From: Amphiduros pacificus
Taxonomy: Eukaryota; Annelida; Polychaeta; Phyllodocida; Hesionidae
Assembly (NCBI GenBank): GCA_949316495.1
Contig: OX439000.1
Span: forward strand, 70,252,570 to 70,316,569
Direction: 5' to 3'
Length of the DNA: 64,000 nucleotides
Made by a program: the position numbers and the translations under genes
Notes under the pieces: model-generated
Told to the model about the DNA's origin: nothing
The model's input: only the letters and a program-made list of their open reading frames with translations
The model's database searches: none
In this document: one piece after another, positions 12,461 through 25,871 of the stretch
Layout: each line of letters begins with the position of its first letter
Position numbering within the stretch: the stretch's first letter is position 1

Positions 12461-14814
12461 CACCTCTCAGTGGAGTGTGCAATCGAACTGTCAGTTTATT
12501 GTGCCAAACTGAAGTGTGCTTCTCATTCAATCTCTGTTGGCAAGCTACTATCACACATCAAGTCAGACCAGGATTTGAGACTGGATTACTTGGTGGTCTG
12601 TGTTTGTGTCCTGCTCTGGGAAGCTGCGTCGGGTGTCACATTGCGGAAACGGGAGGACCTGGGTGCTTATCTCTTGCAGTGGCATACACGACCTTTGCAT
12701 GATGAAACAGTGACCTCTAGATATAGAAACTGATAATCACATCAGTTAACCTGGACCTCCTGCCCTCTCACTCAATCTCAATATTGCCCTATTTCTATGA
12801 TACTCAAAATGCCCTTTTCCACACCTTTTCTTGTGTTATTTACAAGCCTTTTTATTATGACTACATTGAGACTCTTGATTAGGTACATCAATAAAGTATA
12901 CACCAGATAAAAGAGGTATAACCATAAAAGACACAGTAATGTGGTGGTAATTCATTTGTGTTGAGTGTTGAGCACAATATAATGATATTGGTAAAAGTGC
13001 CCTTTTAGGGCATATAAAATGACCCAAACGTCACATGACACTGAGATAGCATTGAGCCAACACTAGGGTTTCATATTGTCACAGAAGCCAAACAAGTGTC
13101 GCTGAGCTTTGTGCCTACACCGGCTTGATGTGACTCAGGGCTGGAGAATGTCCCAGCAGGGTGGGAAGCAGGCTGAGGGGCCACGCAGGGCAGAGGAGGG
13201 TGGATTCAGGTGCAGGCTGGCATGCCTGCAGGCTATACTTCTACCATAATGAGCCATCCTCGCTGCTTCACCAGCATAATGACACTGCGAGTAACTAGAG
13301 CCATGCCTCACACAGACGAGGACGCGTCTTATAGCCATATTAACACGACCAATGTCGAAGCCTCAGGCACCCCGTACATACAATACATGCACTCAACCAA
13401 AAAATCCCCTCTTTGATGAAATGCAAATGACTCCAGCAAGAAATGTAGCAAACCCAATGGAAAAAAGCTGTGATGCTGGTGTTTGACAGACCTGGGGTAG
13501 CAGAGCAGTTGGGCATCACTTTGATTGTGGACTTATTGCATTGGACTTATTGAAAGGTGCATTCATCATTCATTTGTAGATGACACCTTTAATCCCCTCT
13601 CCTGCTATAATTAATCATAAAGCGCAGCTCACAGCCATTAGGCTTGCCTTCAATATTTGCTCGTCCAGGAAGTGGCCGCACAATCACAACAGTTGCCAAA
13701 AACCTAATAACGCAATCGTTAGATCTTCACGGCTGAGAAGCAAACTCAGCTCGACTGCTTCATCCTTCGGGGAATTATAAATCAATTATATAGCAGCAAT
13801 TTTGGGCTGCTTGAATATGCATAAAGGTGAAAAATGTGTACAGATGGCAGCATTGAGTAATTAGTGCTGGGATATTGTAACAGGGACCGCCCACTCTGTC
13901 CCATCTCATATTATGATTCACACACGAGACTTTTCATCCGGAAATGCCCGTCATTGCACCTTGTCACTGGCTCTGGCATTTTGAGCAATTTTGGCACAGA
14001 AGATGATATCTCTAGCATTACTAATTTTGTGTGATGAGTAATTAAGGTAGATTTGCTGGCTGGTACAGACCCCGCTGACTGGTGCCACTCAGAGGGCCTA
14101 CTTTCTGAAGGGTTCTCAATGGCCACCTCGTCCTGTCACTGCTCACACCAACCTTTTTTGTTTGAATCCTTTATGTAAAACAAGAAATATTAGGTGCTTC
14201 TGATAAAATGTGTCCATAAATAAATGCCGCAGCAGATGGAGTTGACAGGTAAAGTGGGGTAGGCTAGGGGTACAAGTGGCGACTGGAGGGGGCAAAAAAG
14301 GGTGAAAGCTTTTCATGGGGGGTTGAATGTGCCAGGCATGGGGGCATGGAATTGTACCCCATGATAAATTAGGACAACATGACTATAAAAGAAAATAGGC
14401 TGGAAATTGTGTATGAAATAAGAAGGAACAATATGAATATAAATATATGAGCAATAACAATATTCACGATGTTAAATGTCATATAACAATACAGCATCTG
14501 ATTTGAGAAGATTGTTGTGTCATCCACTCTCATTTACCAAATCTTAATATTATCATTTCATGGGCCACAATAGAACACTCTTATCTCACAGATTCATTTA
14601 AATGTTAAGACTTTTATACAAAGGAATAAATATTTGTGAGCAAGTCTTCAGGTCAACAAGCAAGATGAAATGTGCCAATTTGAAACATGATGATGATAAT
14701 TTTGGATATCCTTGACATGATGATAATTATGATGCAGAACATATGATATCTGACATTATGATATGGGTCTTTACAATGATATGGAACATGACAATAATGT
14801 TGGTCAAGATCAGA

Positions 14815-15640
14815 ATGATTTAGTACATGATGGTCTGGTACATGATGCTATGGTACATAATGAAATGGTACATGATGCTAAAGTACATGATGCACCATCC
14901 TCAGTACATGATGCTATGGTACATAATGATATGACACATGATGTGGTACATGATGCTATGGTACATGATGCTATGGTACATGATGCTATGGTACATGATG
15001 CTATGGTACATGATGCTATGGTACATGACGCTATGGTACATGATGCTATGGTACATGATGCTATGGTTTATGGTACATAATGATATGGCACATGATGTGG
15101 TACATGATGCTATGGTACATGATGCTATGGTACATGATGCTATGGTACATGATGCTATGGTACATGATGCTATGGTACATGATGCTATGGTACATAATGA
15201 TATGACACATGATGTGGTACATGATGCTATGGTACATGATGCTATGGTACATAATGATATGACACATGATGTGGTACATGATGCTATGGTACATGATGCT
15301 ATGGTACATGATGCTATGGTACATGATGCTATGGTACATGATGCTATGGTACATGATGCTATGGTACATAATGATATGACACATGATGTGGTACATGATG
15401 CTATGGTACATGATGCTATGGTACATGATGCTATGGTACATGATGCTATGGTTTATGGTACATAATGATATGGCACATGATTATATGGTACATGATGCAC
15501 CATTCTTAGTACATAAGGATATGATGCATGACGATATGGTACATGATGATGCAGTACATGATGCTGTGGTACATAATAATATGGCACATAATGCTATGGT
15601 ATATGATGCTATGGTACATAATGATATGGAACAGGATAAT
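14815..15640. repeat. 15-bp minisatellite GTACATGATGCTATG
   Basis: About 55 units. A compound variant GTACATAATGATATGACACA then TGATGTG interrupts the perfect runs at regular places (14915, 15075, 15190, 15245, 15365), giving higher-order blocks. Because 15 is a multiple of three, several frames on both strands stay open (VHDAM, YMMLW and YHSIM repeats). These are artefacts. Confidence 0.96.
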
Positions 15641-16700
15641 GATATGAGTCATGATGGTGGTGATTTAGGCCATGGAGGGAAATTAATTTTTTACTCATTA
15701 TGTGGAGATTAGGGATATGGGGGGAAGTTGAGGATTGGGTACTCGAGGGAGGGAAAGGATGAGGGTCTCCAGGGAGGGTGTCCCAGACAGACAAGTGCAA
15801 GCCGTCGGTGAGAGATAGAACCTTCTACCTGTCCCTTAAGGGATCTATGCCCGCAACTAAGAGAAAAGGACATCTCGTTGTGATTCCTGCGGGAATCAAG
15901 AGATGCCGGGAAGGGATTGTACTGAGAATGGTGCCAATTTCAAGGGATTTATACTGCACAAATCAGAGCAAGACCAACTCGAGGCTGATGAGGTCTGGGG
16001 ATGAGCAGATATTTGGGGACTAAGACGAGCAGTGTCTCCCCTGCCATCTGTCACTGGGTTATACATTCGGTCGGTGGTCAAGCTTCTCGGTGGAACACTG
16101 AATCCAGGACCTGATAGATGGCGGCACCTGATTTATCTGAACACTCACTGTTATCTCACGCAACACAAGCCAGACACCATCCCGCCATCAGTGAACACTG
16201 CAACAAAATTTGGACACACTCAGAATTTTGCAATCTGTGTAAATTTCGGCTGCCAAAAAAGGGCACACACTTGTGTATTTGAAGTGGGGTGTATATGTGA
16301 GGGCACACGTGGCAGACTTCCGCTATAATCGACCCCATGCCACTACAAAACACTACCTTATATCACCAAACCTTTTTTGTGAGCTACTTTTTAGCATTTT
16401 ATGTTTTGATAACCTCAGACCCCTGTGTAACAAAAGAAGGGAAATATTTGTGTATGAGGGTAAGGCAAGTCCCTGCTGTGTCAGACCTTACTGGCAACAG
16501 ATGGCAGCACACTACAATCCCATCTCACTTAGAGTAGATCAAGAATCAACAAAGTAATTGCAAATAAAATGGTTTTATATACAATGTCACTGAACAATGT
16601 CAGACATGAACAAGCTGACGTGTCAAAAAAGATTTGATCAATTACAAATGAGGGAGTGTGTTTTTATTTTGATTGTAGTATTTCTTAGAAATGAGGATAA

Positions 16701-16859
<159 letters not shown>

Positions 16860-17435
16860 TAAGTACATAGAACCTGGCCATTAAATGCTCGTGAGCAAAA
16901 TTTACTGTTATTTCATTGTCTGTTAATTCTATGTTCTATGTTAGAAAAATTTACTTGATTATTTCATAAAAGTCTATAATTTATCATACAATTAAGGTTA
17001 AAAGTTCAGTTAATTTTCTACAGTTGATGAATGTAGCAGGATGTAGTTATTTACAGGGAAAGATAAGAGAGCAGAATTGTGCATGTGTTTAATGGGTGGA
17101 GAAATGTATTATTGATAATGCTAGAATGAGGAAGCTTGGTTGATCAGTGTATAAATGTGGGGTAAACATGACCCCCTGGACACTCTACTGATACATCCCC
17201 CACCCCCCAAGCTGTGATAACTGTGACTCACTCCCCTACTGCCTTCTGTCTGCTACCCAACCATCCTGTCTACATAATCTTTGCTGTCAACATGCTCGAG
17301 TGCATGCCCAGATTGTCACATGGCCCCAGGCTGTAATACCTGCATAATTAGGGGATTATTATTGTGTGATGGGAAGACCAGTAATCTGAGTAGAGTGCTA
17401 TTTCCATACACCTCTGTCCGCTTGGCCATTTGGCC

Positions 17436-17856
17436 TTAGCACGTACCACCGTCTGCTAGGTCCTGTGGTCATATCAGCATGTACCTCTGTCTGCTAGGTC
17501 CTATGGTCATATCAGCATGTACCACCGTCTGCTAGGTCCTGTGGTCATATCAGCATGTACCACTGTCCTCTGTCTGCTAGGTCCTGTGGTCATATCAGCA
17601 TGTACCACCATCTGCTAGGTCCTGTGGTCATATCAGCATGTACCTCTGTCTGCTAGGTCCTGTGGTAATATCAGCATGTACCTCTGTCTGCTAGGTCCTG
17701 TGGTCATATCAGCATGTACCTCTGTCTGCTAGGTCCTGTGGTCATATCAGCATGTACCACTGTCCTCTGTCTGCTAGGTCCTGTGGTCATATCAGCATGT
17801 ACCACCGTCTGCTAGGTCCTGTGGTCATATCAGCATGTACCACCGTCTGCTAGGTC
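17436..17856. repeat. 38-bp minisatellite, about 11 copies
   Basis: Unit core CTGCTAGGTCCTGTGGTCAT followed by ATCAGCATGTACCTCTGT or ACCACCGT. Copies are 90% or more alike, with an occasional CACTGTCCT insertion. It abuts the next array directly. Confidence 0.95.
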
Positions 17857-18862
17857 CACTCTCCTGATATCATATACCTCTACTGGGTCCCACTCTCCTG
17901 ATATCATATACCTCTACTGGGTCCCACTCTCCTGATACCATATACCTCTACTGGGTCCCACTCTCCTGATACCATATACCTCTACTGGTTCCCACTCTCC
18001 TGATACCATGTACCTCTACTGATTCCCACTCTCCTGATACCTTATACCTCTACTGGTTCCCACTCTCCTGATACCATGTACCTCTACTGATTCCCACTCT
18101 CCTGATACCTTATACCTCTACTGGGTCCCACTCTCCTGATATCATATACCTCTACTGGTTCCCACTCTCCTGATACCATGTACCTCTACTGATTCCCACT
18201 CTCCTGATACCTTATACCTCTACTGAGTCCCATTCTCCTGATACCATATACCTCTACTGGTTCCCACTCTCCTGATACCATATACCTCTACTGATTCCCA
18301 CTCTCCTGATACCTTATACCTCTACTGGGTCCCACTCTCCTGATATCATATACCTCTACTGGTTCCCACTCTCCTGATACCATGTACCTCTACTGATTCC
18401 CACTCTCCTGATACCATATACCTCTACTGGGTCCCACTCTCCTGATACCATATACCTCTACTGGTTCCCACTCTCCTGATACCATGTACCTCTACTGATT
18501 CCCACTCTCCTGATACCTTATACCTCTACTGGTTCCCACTCTCCTGATACCATGTACCTCTACTGATTCCCACTCTCCTGATACCTTATACCTCTACTGG
18601 GTCCCACTCTCCTGATATCATATACCTCTACTGGTTCCCACTCTCCTGATACCATGTACCTCTACTGATTCCCACTCTCCTGATACCTTATACCTCTACT
18701 GAGTCCCATTCTCCTGATACCATATACCTCTACTGGGTCCCACTCTCCTGATACCATATACCTCTACTGGTTCCCATTCTCCTGATACCATGTACCTCTA
18801 CTGATTCCCACTCTCCTGATACCTTATACCTCTACTGAGTCCCATTCTCCTGATACCATAGC
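17857..18862. repeat. 34-bp minisatellite, about 30 copies
   Basis: Unit core CCCACTCTCCTGATACCATA followed by TACCTCTACTGGGT. Three sub-types (GGGTCC, GGTTCC, GATTCC with CATATAC, CATGTAC, CTTATAC) alternate in repeated order, showing higher-order units of about 102 bp and multiples. Confidence 0.96.
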
Positions 18863-19199
18863 CCTTGAACATTAATATCCTACTATCCATCACAAAATGG
18901 TTCAGTATAATCTTGGGACAGTTTGACTTGTTTGAACCCACAGAGCTCTACTCCTCAGCGGGGATGAATTAGAATTGATGGAGTTAATTGGAGGAATAAT
19001 AATTGATTTAGAGGACAATTAGTGAATTGTTGGCAAGGTTGGTATAAATCATGGTGATGTGCATCCAGCGATTCAGTCGTGAATCATGCACATCAGGCAA
19101 GCTCTGAGTAGCCCCCCTTGAAGCTCTGTGCTCACAGGCAGATTGAGTAGGGTCCTCTTACACAGAGAATGAGCACAGCTGAATTATACAGTGTGGGGT

Positions 19200-19215
19200 G
19201 GGGGGGGGGGGGGGG
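19200..19215 (+). repeat. Poly-G run (16 G)
   Basis: Uninterrupted G run preceded by GTGTGGGGTG. A candidate G-quadruplex and a likely polymorphic or mis-assembled homopolymer. Confidence 0.9.
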
Positions 19216-20454
19216 TCATGCCAGATGCAAGTGCGATGGTCAAGTGTGAAGAACCTGCACATATCAAAGCTTGCACACTGAAAAACATTTCGATATAAGA
19301 GCTCATCATCTCAAGGTGTGAAACTCTGCTTTTAGCACTTCTCAACTGAATGTTTCTTGAGGCTCTGTGGAATATTTTATTCTATGGCAGTGGTTTAACT
19401 GAAAGATAGTGGGACCACTTTTGTAGCAAGTATTTATATGAAAGATATAACTGTAATGAGTGTTTGAGTGACAGATCCCACTATGTCTAAATGGTAAGGG
19501 TTTAACTGGTAGACAGTGGGATAGCTTGCCCTTGATATAGCTGAATTTGATATTTTACACTACCTGCACTTTCATTTCAAGGAAGACAAGTTAAAAGGGC
19601 ATTTGAGGTGAAGTTTAAAAAGTAGAACAAGCCGGGGTTAAAAAAATGTTGACCATGTGTGATGGCTTGACTCCTGACATGAGCTCACTCGGTGTTTGAC
19701 CAAAGTTTTAGCCCATTTCTCATTCAAATCTCTGTAAAAGATGTTATTGAATCTTAATGATCATTTGCACATGTTATATATCCAAGCTTTGGCACTTGGT
19801 TTGTCCCAGTGTGAGGCTACTTGATGGGGGGAGGGATTGGGTTGAGCTGAGGACAAGGATGCATGTTGGCTTGGATCCAGGCTAGTCCTCTTGGTGAGAA
19901 GGGCATCGACATCAGCCCAGGTGTGTATTTATATGATAATGTTTGACCTGGTCGGGACATCAATTACCATTGATACGCTTCAGGCCTCATAAATGCTGTA
20001 CCTCATTTTGTCAAAAGATATATGGGTGGACCATGTACTATTTCTTTATAATGACATTAAATTTGCTGCCCTCTTTACTCAGCTGACAAGTTTAATGTAA
20101 GCGTCTGTAAATATCAGATTGTAAAAGTGCTGAGAAGATTCTCTGTGAGATATTTCTTTAGATACATGCCTGAGATGAGGAATGCATTAAAACATGCCAT
20201 ATACCCTCCGATAGATGGTGTCAGATACATGACTTCCTCAGATGTCTGCCTCAGATATATGACTTATATCAGACATTGGTCTTTATACACAGCCAAACAC
20301 TCATCCACAGGTATATGTCCTCATATACCTGTCTGCATATAAATGTCCTTAACTGTGTCCTTAAATGTCTACATGCACTCCTTTACATCTGCACTTCCCT
20401 TGGAAGCATAATGCCTTCATATTCAAACCTCGGATACATGTGCTCGTGTGCATA

Positions 20455-21052
20455 TCCCCAGGGATACCTCGGATACATGTACTCAGATAGATACCTCAGA
20501 TACAAGTACTCAGATAGATACCTCAGATACATGTACTCAGATAGATACCTCAGATACAAGTACTTAGATAGATACCTCAGATACATGTACTTAGATAGAT
20601 ACCTCAGATACATATACTCAGATAGATACCTCAGATACATATACTCGATAGATACCTCAGATACAAGTACTCAGATAGATACCTCGGATACATGTACTAA
20701 GATAGATACCCCAGATACATGTACTTAGATACCATGGATACATCCACTTAGATACCTTGGATGCATGAACTCAGATAGATACCTCACATTTGTGTACTTA
20801 GATAGATACCTCGGATACATGAACTCAGATAGATACCTCGGATACATGTACTTAGATAGATACCTCGGATACGTGTACTTAGATAGATACCTCGGATACG
20901 TGTACTTAGATAGATACCTGGGATACATGAACTCAGATAGATACCTCGGATACATGTACTTAGATAGATACCTGGGATACATGAACTCAGATAGATACCT
21001 CGGATGCGTGTACTTAGATAGATACCTCGGATGCGTGTACTTAGATACATGA
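20455..21052. repeat. 27-bp minisatellite, about 22 copies
   Basis: Unit core AGATAGATACCTCGGATACA followed by TGTACTT, in two sub-blocks split near 20720-20765. Degraded relatives (CAGATACATGACTTCCTCAG) lie at 20150-20345. Unit length is a multiple of three, so Tyr-rich open frames appear on both strands and are not genes. Confidence 0.95.
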
Positions 21053-24000
21053 TTTAAGTCCTATTACGCATCTATCCTTTGTTCAATCACATTGCAATTA
21101 AAATGGAAAATGGGTGTGGAATTGAGGGTATTCTCTGGATTCTGTGAGCCATGAAATTATAGCTGGCACATAAATCACAGTTTGTGAATACCACCTCAAT
21201 ACATGTGGGTAGTTAATGCCATGAACGGATGATTAATGGATGATCAGCTCAGCGCAGATCAGTCATGTCCGGCACTGGCAATAACCTCCTCAACAATCTG
21301 AATCACAACAGATACCCTGTTTTCACAAATACCACGCAAATATGTGGTATTAATTTTCTATATACAGGCCAGAAACTTTTTATATATCTATGTCAGAAAC
21401 TGTTTATGTCAGATACACCAAATTTTCATGATACATGTAACATTTGGATACGCCTTATGTTTATCAGTTATCCCTTACACAGATGTGAGATACCCATATA
21501 TAAAACAGTTACCTTTATGTAGACAGCAGCTACATAAGAATTCATGGTTATACCCATTTAATACATCATTAGATACCACTTCAATATCATTTACAGTTAG
21601 GAACATGGAGTTAAGTGATAAAAAAAACTTGTTTCTGTTTTGTTACCAGAAAAACTTATTCCAGTAAAAAATAGGTCTAAAAAGAACAAAATGGGTCTTG
21701 ATTATCTCAAGATTTACAATAAGAATAATATAAACTATATTGTTTTAAGATATGCACTAATGAGATGGTTGAGCACACAGTGACACACACTTTTGGCATG
21801 TATGGTTAGGCTATAAAATCATATCACAATCAAAGTGAGTACTTCACTTCATAAAATAGATGCCCGGCATATAGATATATATATATTATATTTCAGTCTA
21901 TGTTGGATTTTATATAATAGAGATTGTCAGGCGATCAAGGAGAGACTATGCTGGGTGGTATAAAAGGGTTAATTGAGGTCAAATTAGCAGGTTTCCAAGG
22001 TCATTGCAGTCAAATGGCAATAATACTCAAGATGTAAACAAATGCTAGCTTATCATTGGCATGGAGGTAGCTTTATCACATTGGTATTTAACTCTCTCTT
22101 AAGTTCTGCAGCCAACATAGTGATTGTTGTGGACACTTTGAGGTCAGGTGGGATAAATACCTACATATATATATATATATATCCCTCAATCTCTGCCAGG
22201 ATTGTTCTATTTGTGCTTTTTCATACAGGCATGGACATCCTGTTGTGTGAAGTAGAAATCATGATTGGTGTAGAGTATGTACTTGTGTTTTGATTTGATA
22301 GATCCATAGAATAATACAAGACATAGATAAGGTTACATATAAACTCAGGTTTTAACAGTAAATTCTTTGTAAGTGTGCTCATTTTCAAGAAATAATTGTT
22401 AGGTTGGTTTAAAGGTTTTTTATGTTCAAAGAAAAATGAGAAACAAATATCATCAGAAATTATACAGAATTGTCTGATAAGATTTCCCAACCCATAGTGT
22501 GTCTCAAATATGACAAACTTGCCCCTCCTAAAGTAATCCTATTTGGAAATAATGAAGAAAAGTCTCAATTCAATTTCAAACTGATATTTCTGCGGAGTAT
22601 ACTGAGTATACTAAGTATAATAAATATCTAGATTGTTTGTCTTGTTTTCTTTTTGATATTTTCATGTTTTAAATCCTATAAAAGTTGTGCTCAGATTCAC
22701 CAAAATATGAAATACTTATTGGGGTGGTGGGATGTGATGACATGAGGGATAAGTAAGGCATGATGATGATCCTGGGAGAATCCTGGAAGATCCACCAGCG
22801 TCCCATGCTCTGGAAGTGATCAGATCATGGCTGATACGTGAGGACGCCCCAGTGCACTGCAGACCTTCTACAGGAAATGGAAGGGGTAGAGTTACCCCAG
22901 ACAGGCCAAGCAGCTGTCACTGTCTTGTCCCCCTGTAGCATCAGGCCACATAATGTAGGTCACACAAGCCTGGCGTGTGGAGACAGGATGCGACCTGTGA
23001 TGGGTCGTGTGGCAAGGTCAAGGTCACATTGTCACCTACCTGTTTTGTAGCTTGTAAGCTGGAGACAGTGGGGGCTGTCACTGGGTAGAGTAAGAGTGGA
23101 GTGTGCACTATGTTTTATGAAGGCCTAATGGCTTCACAAGGACATATGGGTGGTGTTGTGCTTATCTCAGTATGTGTAATGCCTGTGGGAGATAGTTGGG
23201 AGGAGAATGGTTGTTTTTCTATGACAGGGCCACTTGTATGTGACCTCTGTGACAAGTTGTAATCACTGCCACTTGCAACCCCAAGCCCTCACTTCCTACC
23301 CCCGCCCAGCGCTACCCTACCCCCGCCTGGCCATGTAAGGAAGCGGTCTGGATCCTTGACACCGGATCTGTGCCCTACACACGTGTGTCCTCTGTGATCC
23401 CAAACTTCTACCATTTCTAGGACATCACCGTGGTAACCAAAACAACCCCTGGGAGGCGGTGCACCACCAGGAAGCCAGGAAAATGTTTTGAAATCATCAT
23501 GTGTGATTGGCCACCACCCCAGGCCCTTTTTTGTGTCAGATGATATTATCCATACATGAAAAAAATTACAAGTGTCAAATGGAGTGGCTTTGTGGATTTG
23601 GACTGAGAATATCGACTGGGATAACTGACTGGTATCAAATGGGTGGGGATCCTTCACTTCAGAATTGGATATCACCACAGATTACTTTATAGATAATTAC
23701 ATATCTTATCCAGCTGCAAAAAAATGACACGTGATAAGCAGGTATTTAATCATGTTTTGGCAAAATACATTTGCATAAAAAGTGGAGAGCTGCTTTTCAT
23801 CAAAGTCATCACAAAGTTCGCTGTTGTAATTTTGTCACCAGGATGCAGCACCTCACAATGGCTCTCACAACTCATCTCCTGTATGGTGTTTTGACCTTTT
23901 ATTTTACATTAACAGAAGTATCTGTTCCACAATTTCTGTTTGACACTTTTTGAGATTTTCTGAGATGAAGGGAGGAAAATATGTAGGTGTGATATCATGT

Positions 24001-24232
24001 GCACTGAGGTTATGTGGTACGGATCTTGTAGACACACAGACATTTGAAAGGTAATCAACTATGTTTTGAGGTCAGGATGACAATCATAGTCGTCTCAAAC
24101 TGACTACAACAAACAGCCCACAGACACTATCCTTCACATTTGATGCACCTCAGGAAACAGGACAGTATTTTGGGTTGTGTTTTGGGGTAGCTCAGGTGCA
24201 TGTGTCAGGCCCTTGCCAGCTTCCTGTAGTTG

Positions 24233-24246
24233 CCAACAGAGGGCAG
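24233..24246 (+). promoter_or_regulatory. CTCF-like motif CCAACAGAGGGCAG
   Basis: 13 of 14 positions match the CTCF core, with GCA following as in many vertebrate sites. Confidence 0.35.
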
Positions 24247-24754
24247 CACACACACCAGCACAAAATGACCTGAGAGGTATTGGTGAATGATGGGTGATGT
24301 CAGTTGTGGGTATGAGGAAAGCAGACAGGCCAGTGGGCAGCCCATCTAGTTGAAGGCTTACCTGTCTGCAACTATTCTCACCTGCAGTTTCTCACCAGCC
24401 ACACTCTCCCACTGCATCTATATGATAGCTGCCATAATTGAGTGAAGATTGAGACTTTGGCGTATGATGCCTGACCTCGCAGGGTCAGGAAGCCCCAGGG
24501 AGGTTGTGGGCCAAGATGACCTTCTCAATGTCTGCCCTCTTGATCAAGTGCGGGTCTCTGGTTGCTCCCATGTCACATACTGTGGCATGCCACTGGTGAC
24601 AAATAATTGCTTCTCACATATGTCAACAGCACAGTATATGCAAGAGAAGCATTGCTATCATTCCATTGTGGGCAATGTGGCTTTGATCCAGCAGACCATG
24701 CACTCCACAAGCAAATAACTGCCCCCCTCAGCCAGCTGGCTATGCACAAATAAA

Positions 24755-24768
24755 ACACTAGGTGGCAG
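24755..24768 (+). promoter_or_regulatory. CTCF-like motif ACACTAGGTGGCAG
   Basis: 13 of 14 positions match. It lies 137 bp upstream of exon b. Confidence 0.35.
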
Positions 24769-24891
24769 ACTAGTAAAGTGTCACAAAACATGACTTGTGG
24801 TAAAGTGTGATAGGTTATAAGTTGATGTGTGGGAAACTTAAAAATTTGATTCAGCAGAATTAACAAAATTTTTGTTTATTTCTATTTTCAG

Positions 24892-25037
24892 AGGAATTAT
24901 CACATATGCGATGATTATTGGTCGGTTACCATTCCGGACGCCTTTCAAGGACGAGTACCAGAGGCAACAGCTACTTCAAAACATTCAGAAAGGACTATCA
25001 GGATATCATGACCGGGAGATGCAGTACTTATCAACCG
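24892..25037 (+). CDS. Kinase exon b: C-lobe, alpha-F to alpha-H
   Basis: Acceptor ttctattttcag, donor gtaagc. It continues the Leu codon from exon a and reads LGIITYAMIIGRLPF, the CAMKL pattern after alpha-F; HUNK has IGVNMYAMLTGTLPF. The middle is Gln/Lys-rich (residues about 62-80) and longer than in AMPK or MARK kinases, an insertion before alpha-H. It ends with one base of an Asp codon completed by exon c. The long open reading continues a few codons into the intron, which is incidental. The exon sits alone between two introns of 8.0 and 5.8 kb. Confidence 0.92.
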
Positions 25038-25188
25038 GTAAGCAACCTATATTATTAAAATGCTCTAAACCTAAATTTTGTCCAAAATAAATCAGTTCAC
25101 TACAGTTCTGAAATATAAATTGGATAAGAGAGTATTGAGTAATAGGATGCACTCACTGGCTGACAGCCTTCTGAATGCAAATGGAGCA

Positions 25189-25202
25189 GTGCCACCTGGT
25201 GA
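25189..25202 (-). promoter_or_regulatory. CTCF-like motif TCACCAGGTGGCAC (minus strand)
   Basis: 13 of 14 positions match on the minus strand. With the + site at 24755 it brackets exon b in convergent orientation. Confidence 0.35.
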
Positions 25203-25871
25203 TTATTTATTCTCTTGATAGTCTTGATCAATAAATAACACTTTTATAAATGATTTTTGAAATGATATAAACATTTACATTTTTGTCTTAATACCAGGCA
25301 GATAATCCATTACAGTTTCTATGTTTCATGTTTTTAGCCTTTCTTTACACATATATTTATTCAGAAACAACTTGCAGCAACCTAGCAGGATGCTGGGAGT
25401 GATGTTACTCTGTCCAGGATGTCATCAGTGGATTTATTTGAGGACAAATTTTACGGAATCTATAAATCAGAGCCTATTGTATTGAGTATGGGTGCAAAGT
25501 AGTCATTACCCCAGACCAAATGGTGCTCAGTTAATGCCCCAGACGAGCAATAATTCCTTCTTTTTCAGATCATGAATAAACCACATTAATTTTAATATGC
25601 TTGATGTTACTGAGCAGTCATGAAGTGTTTTGGTGGGCGATGGCAGATGTCGGAGTTAAAGATTTATGCTGCGATCTGTGCCTATTGCACTGAAAGGGGG
25701 ATCACTTCCAATGAGTGGACAGATGCTGGGCTGGCCACTTTATCATATAGGCCTCTCATAATTAGCAGATGATAAGTAATTATCCCACCATTACCACACA
25801 CCATAACAGTTACCTTTGAGGGTACTCGGGACAAGATTTATGGCAGAAAGATATTAAAATAAACTATGGTG

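Noticed and set aside
14763-15712. Open frames of 105-175 codons with VHDAM/YMMLW/YHSIM repeats
   Set aside because: Product of a 15-bp unit that leaves most frames open on both strands.
20276-21052. Tyr/Arg-rich open frames on both strands
   Set aside because: 27-bp repeat artefact.
22838-23050. Exon-like frame on the + strand in intron 1
   Set aside because: Inclusion would insert residues into the kinase alpha-F region. No matching splice phase was found.
23289-23678. 129-codon minus-strand frame in a GC-richer stretch
   Set aside because: No recognisable domain, within intron 1, no splice or start context worth supporting.
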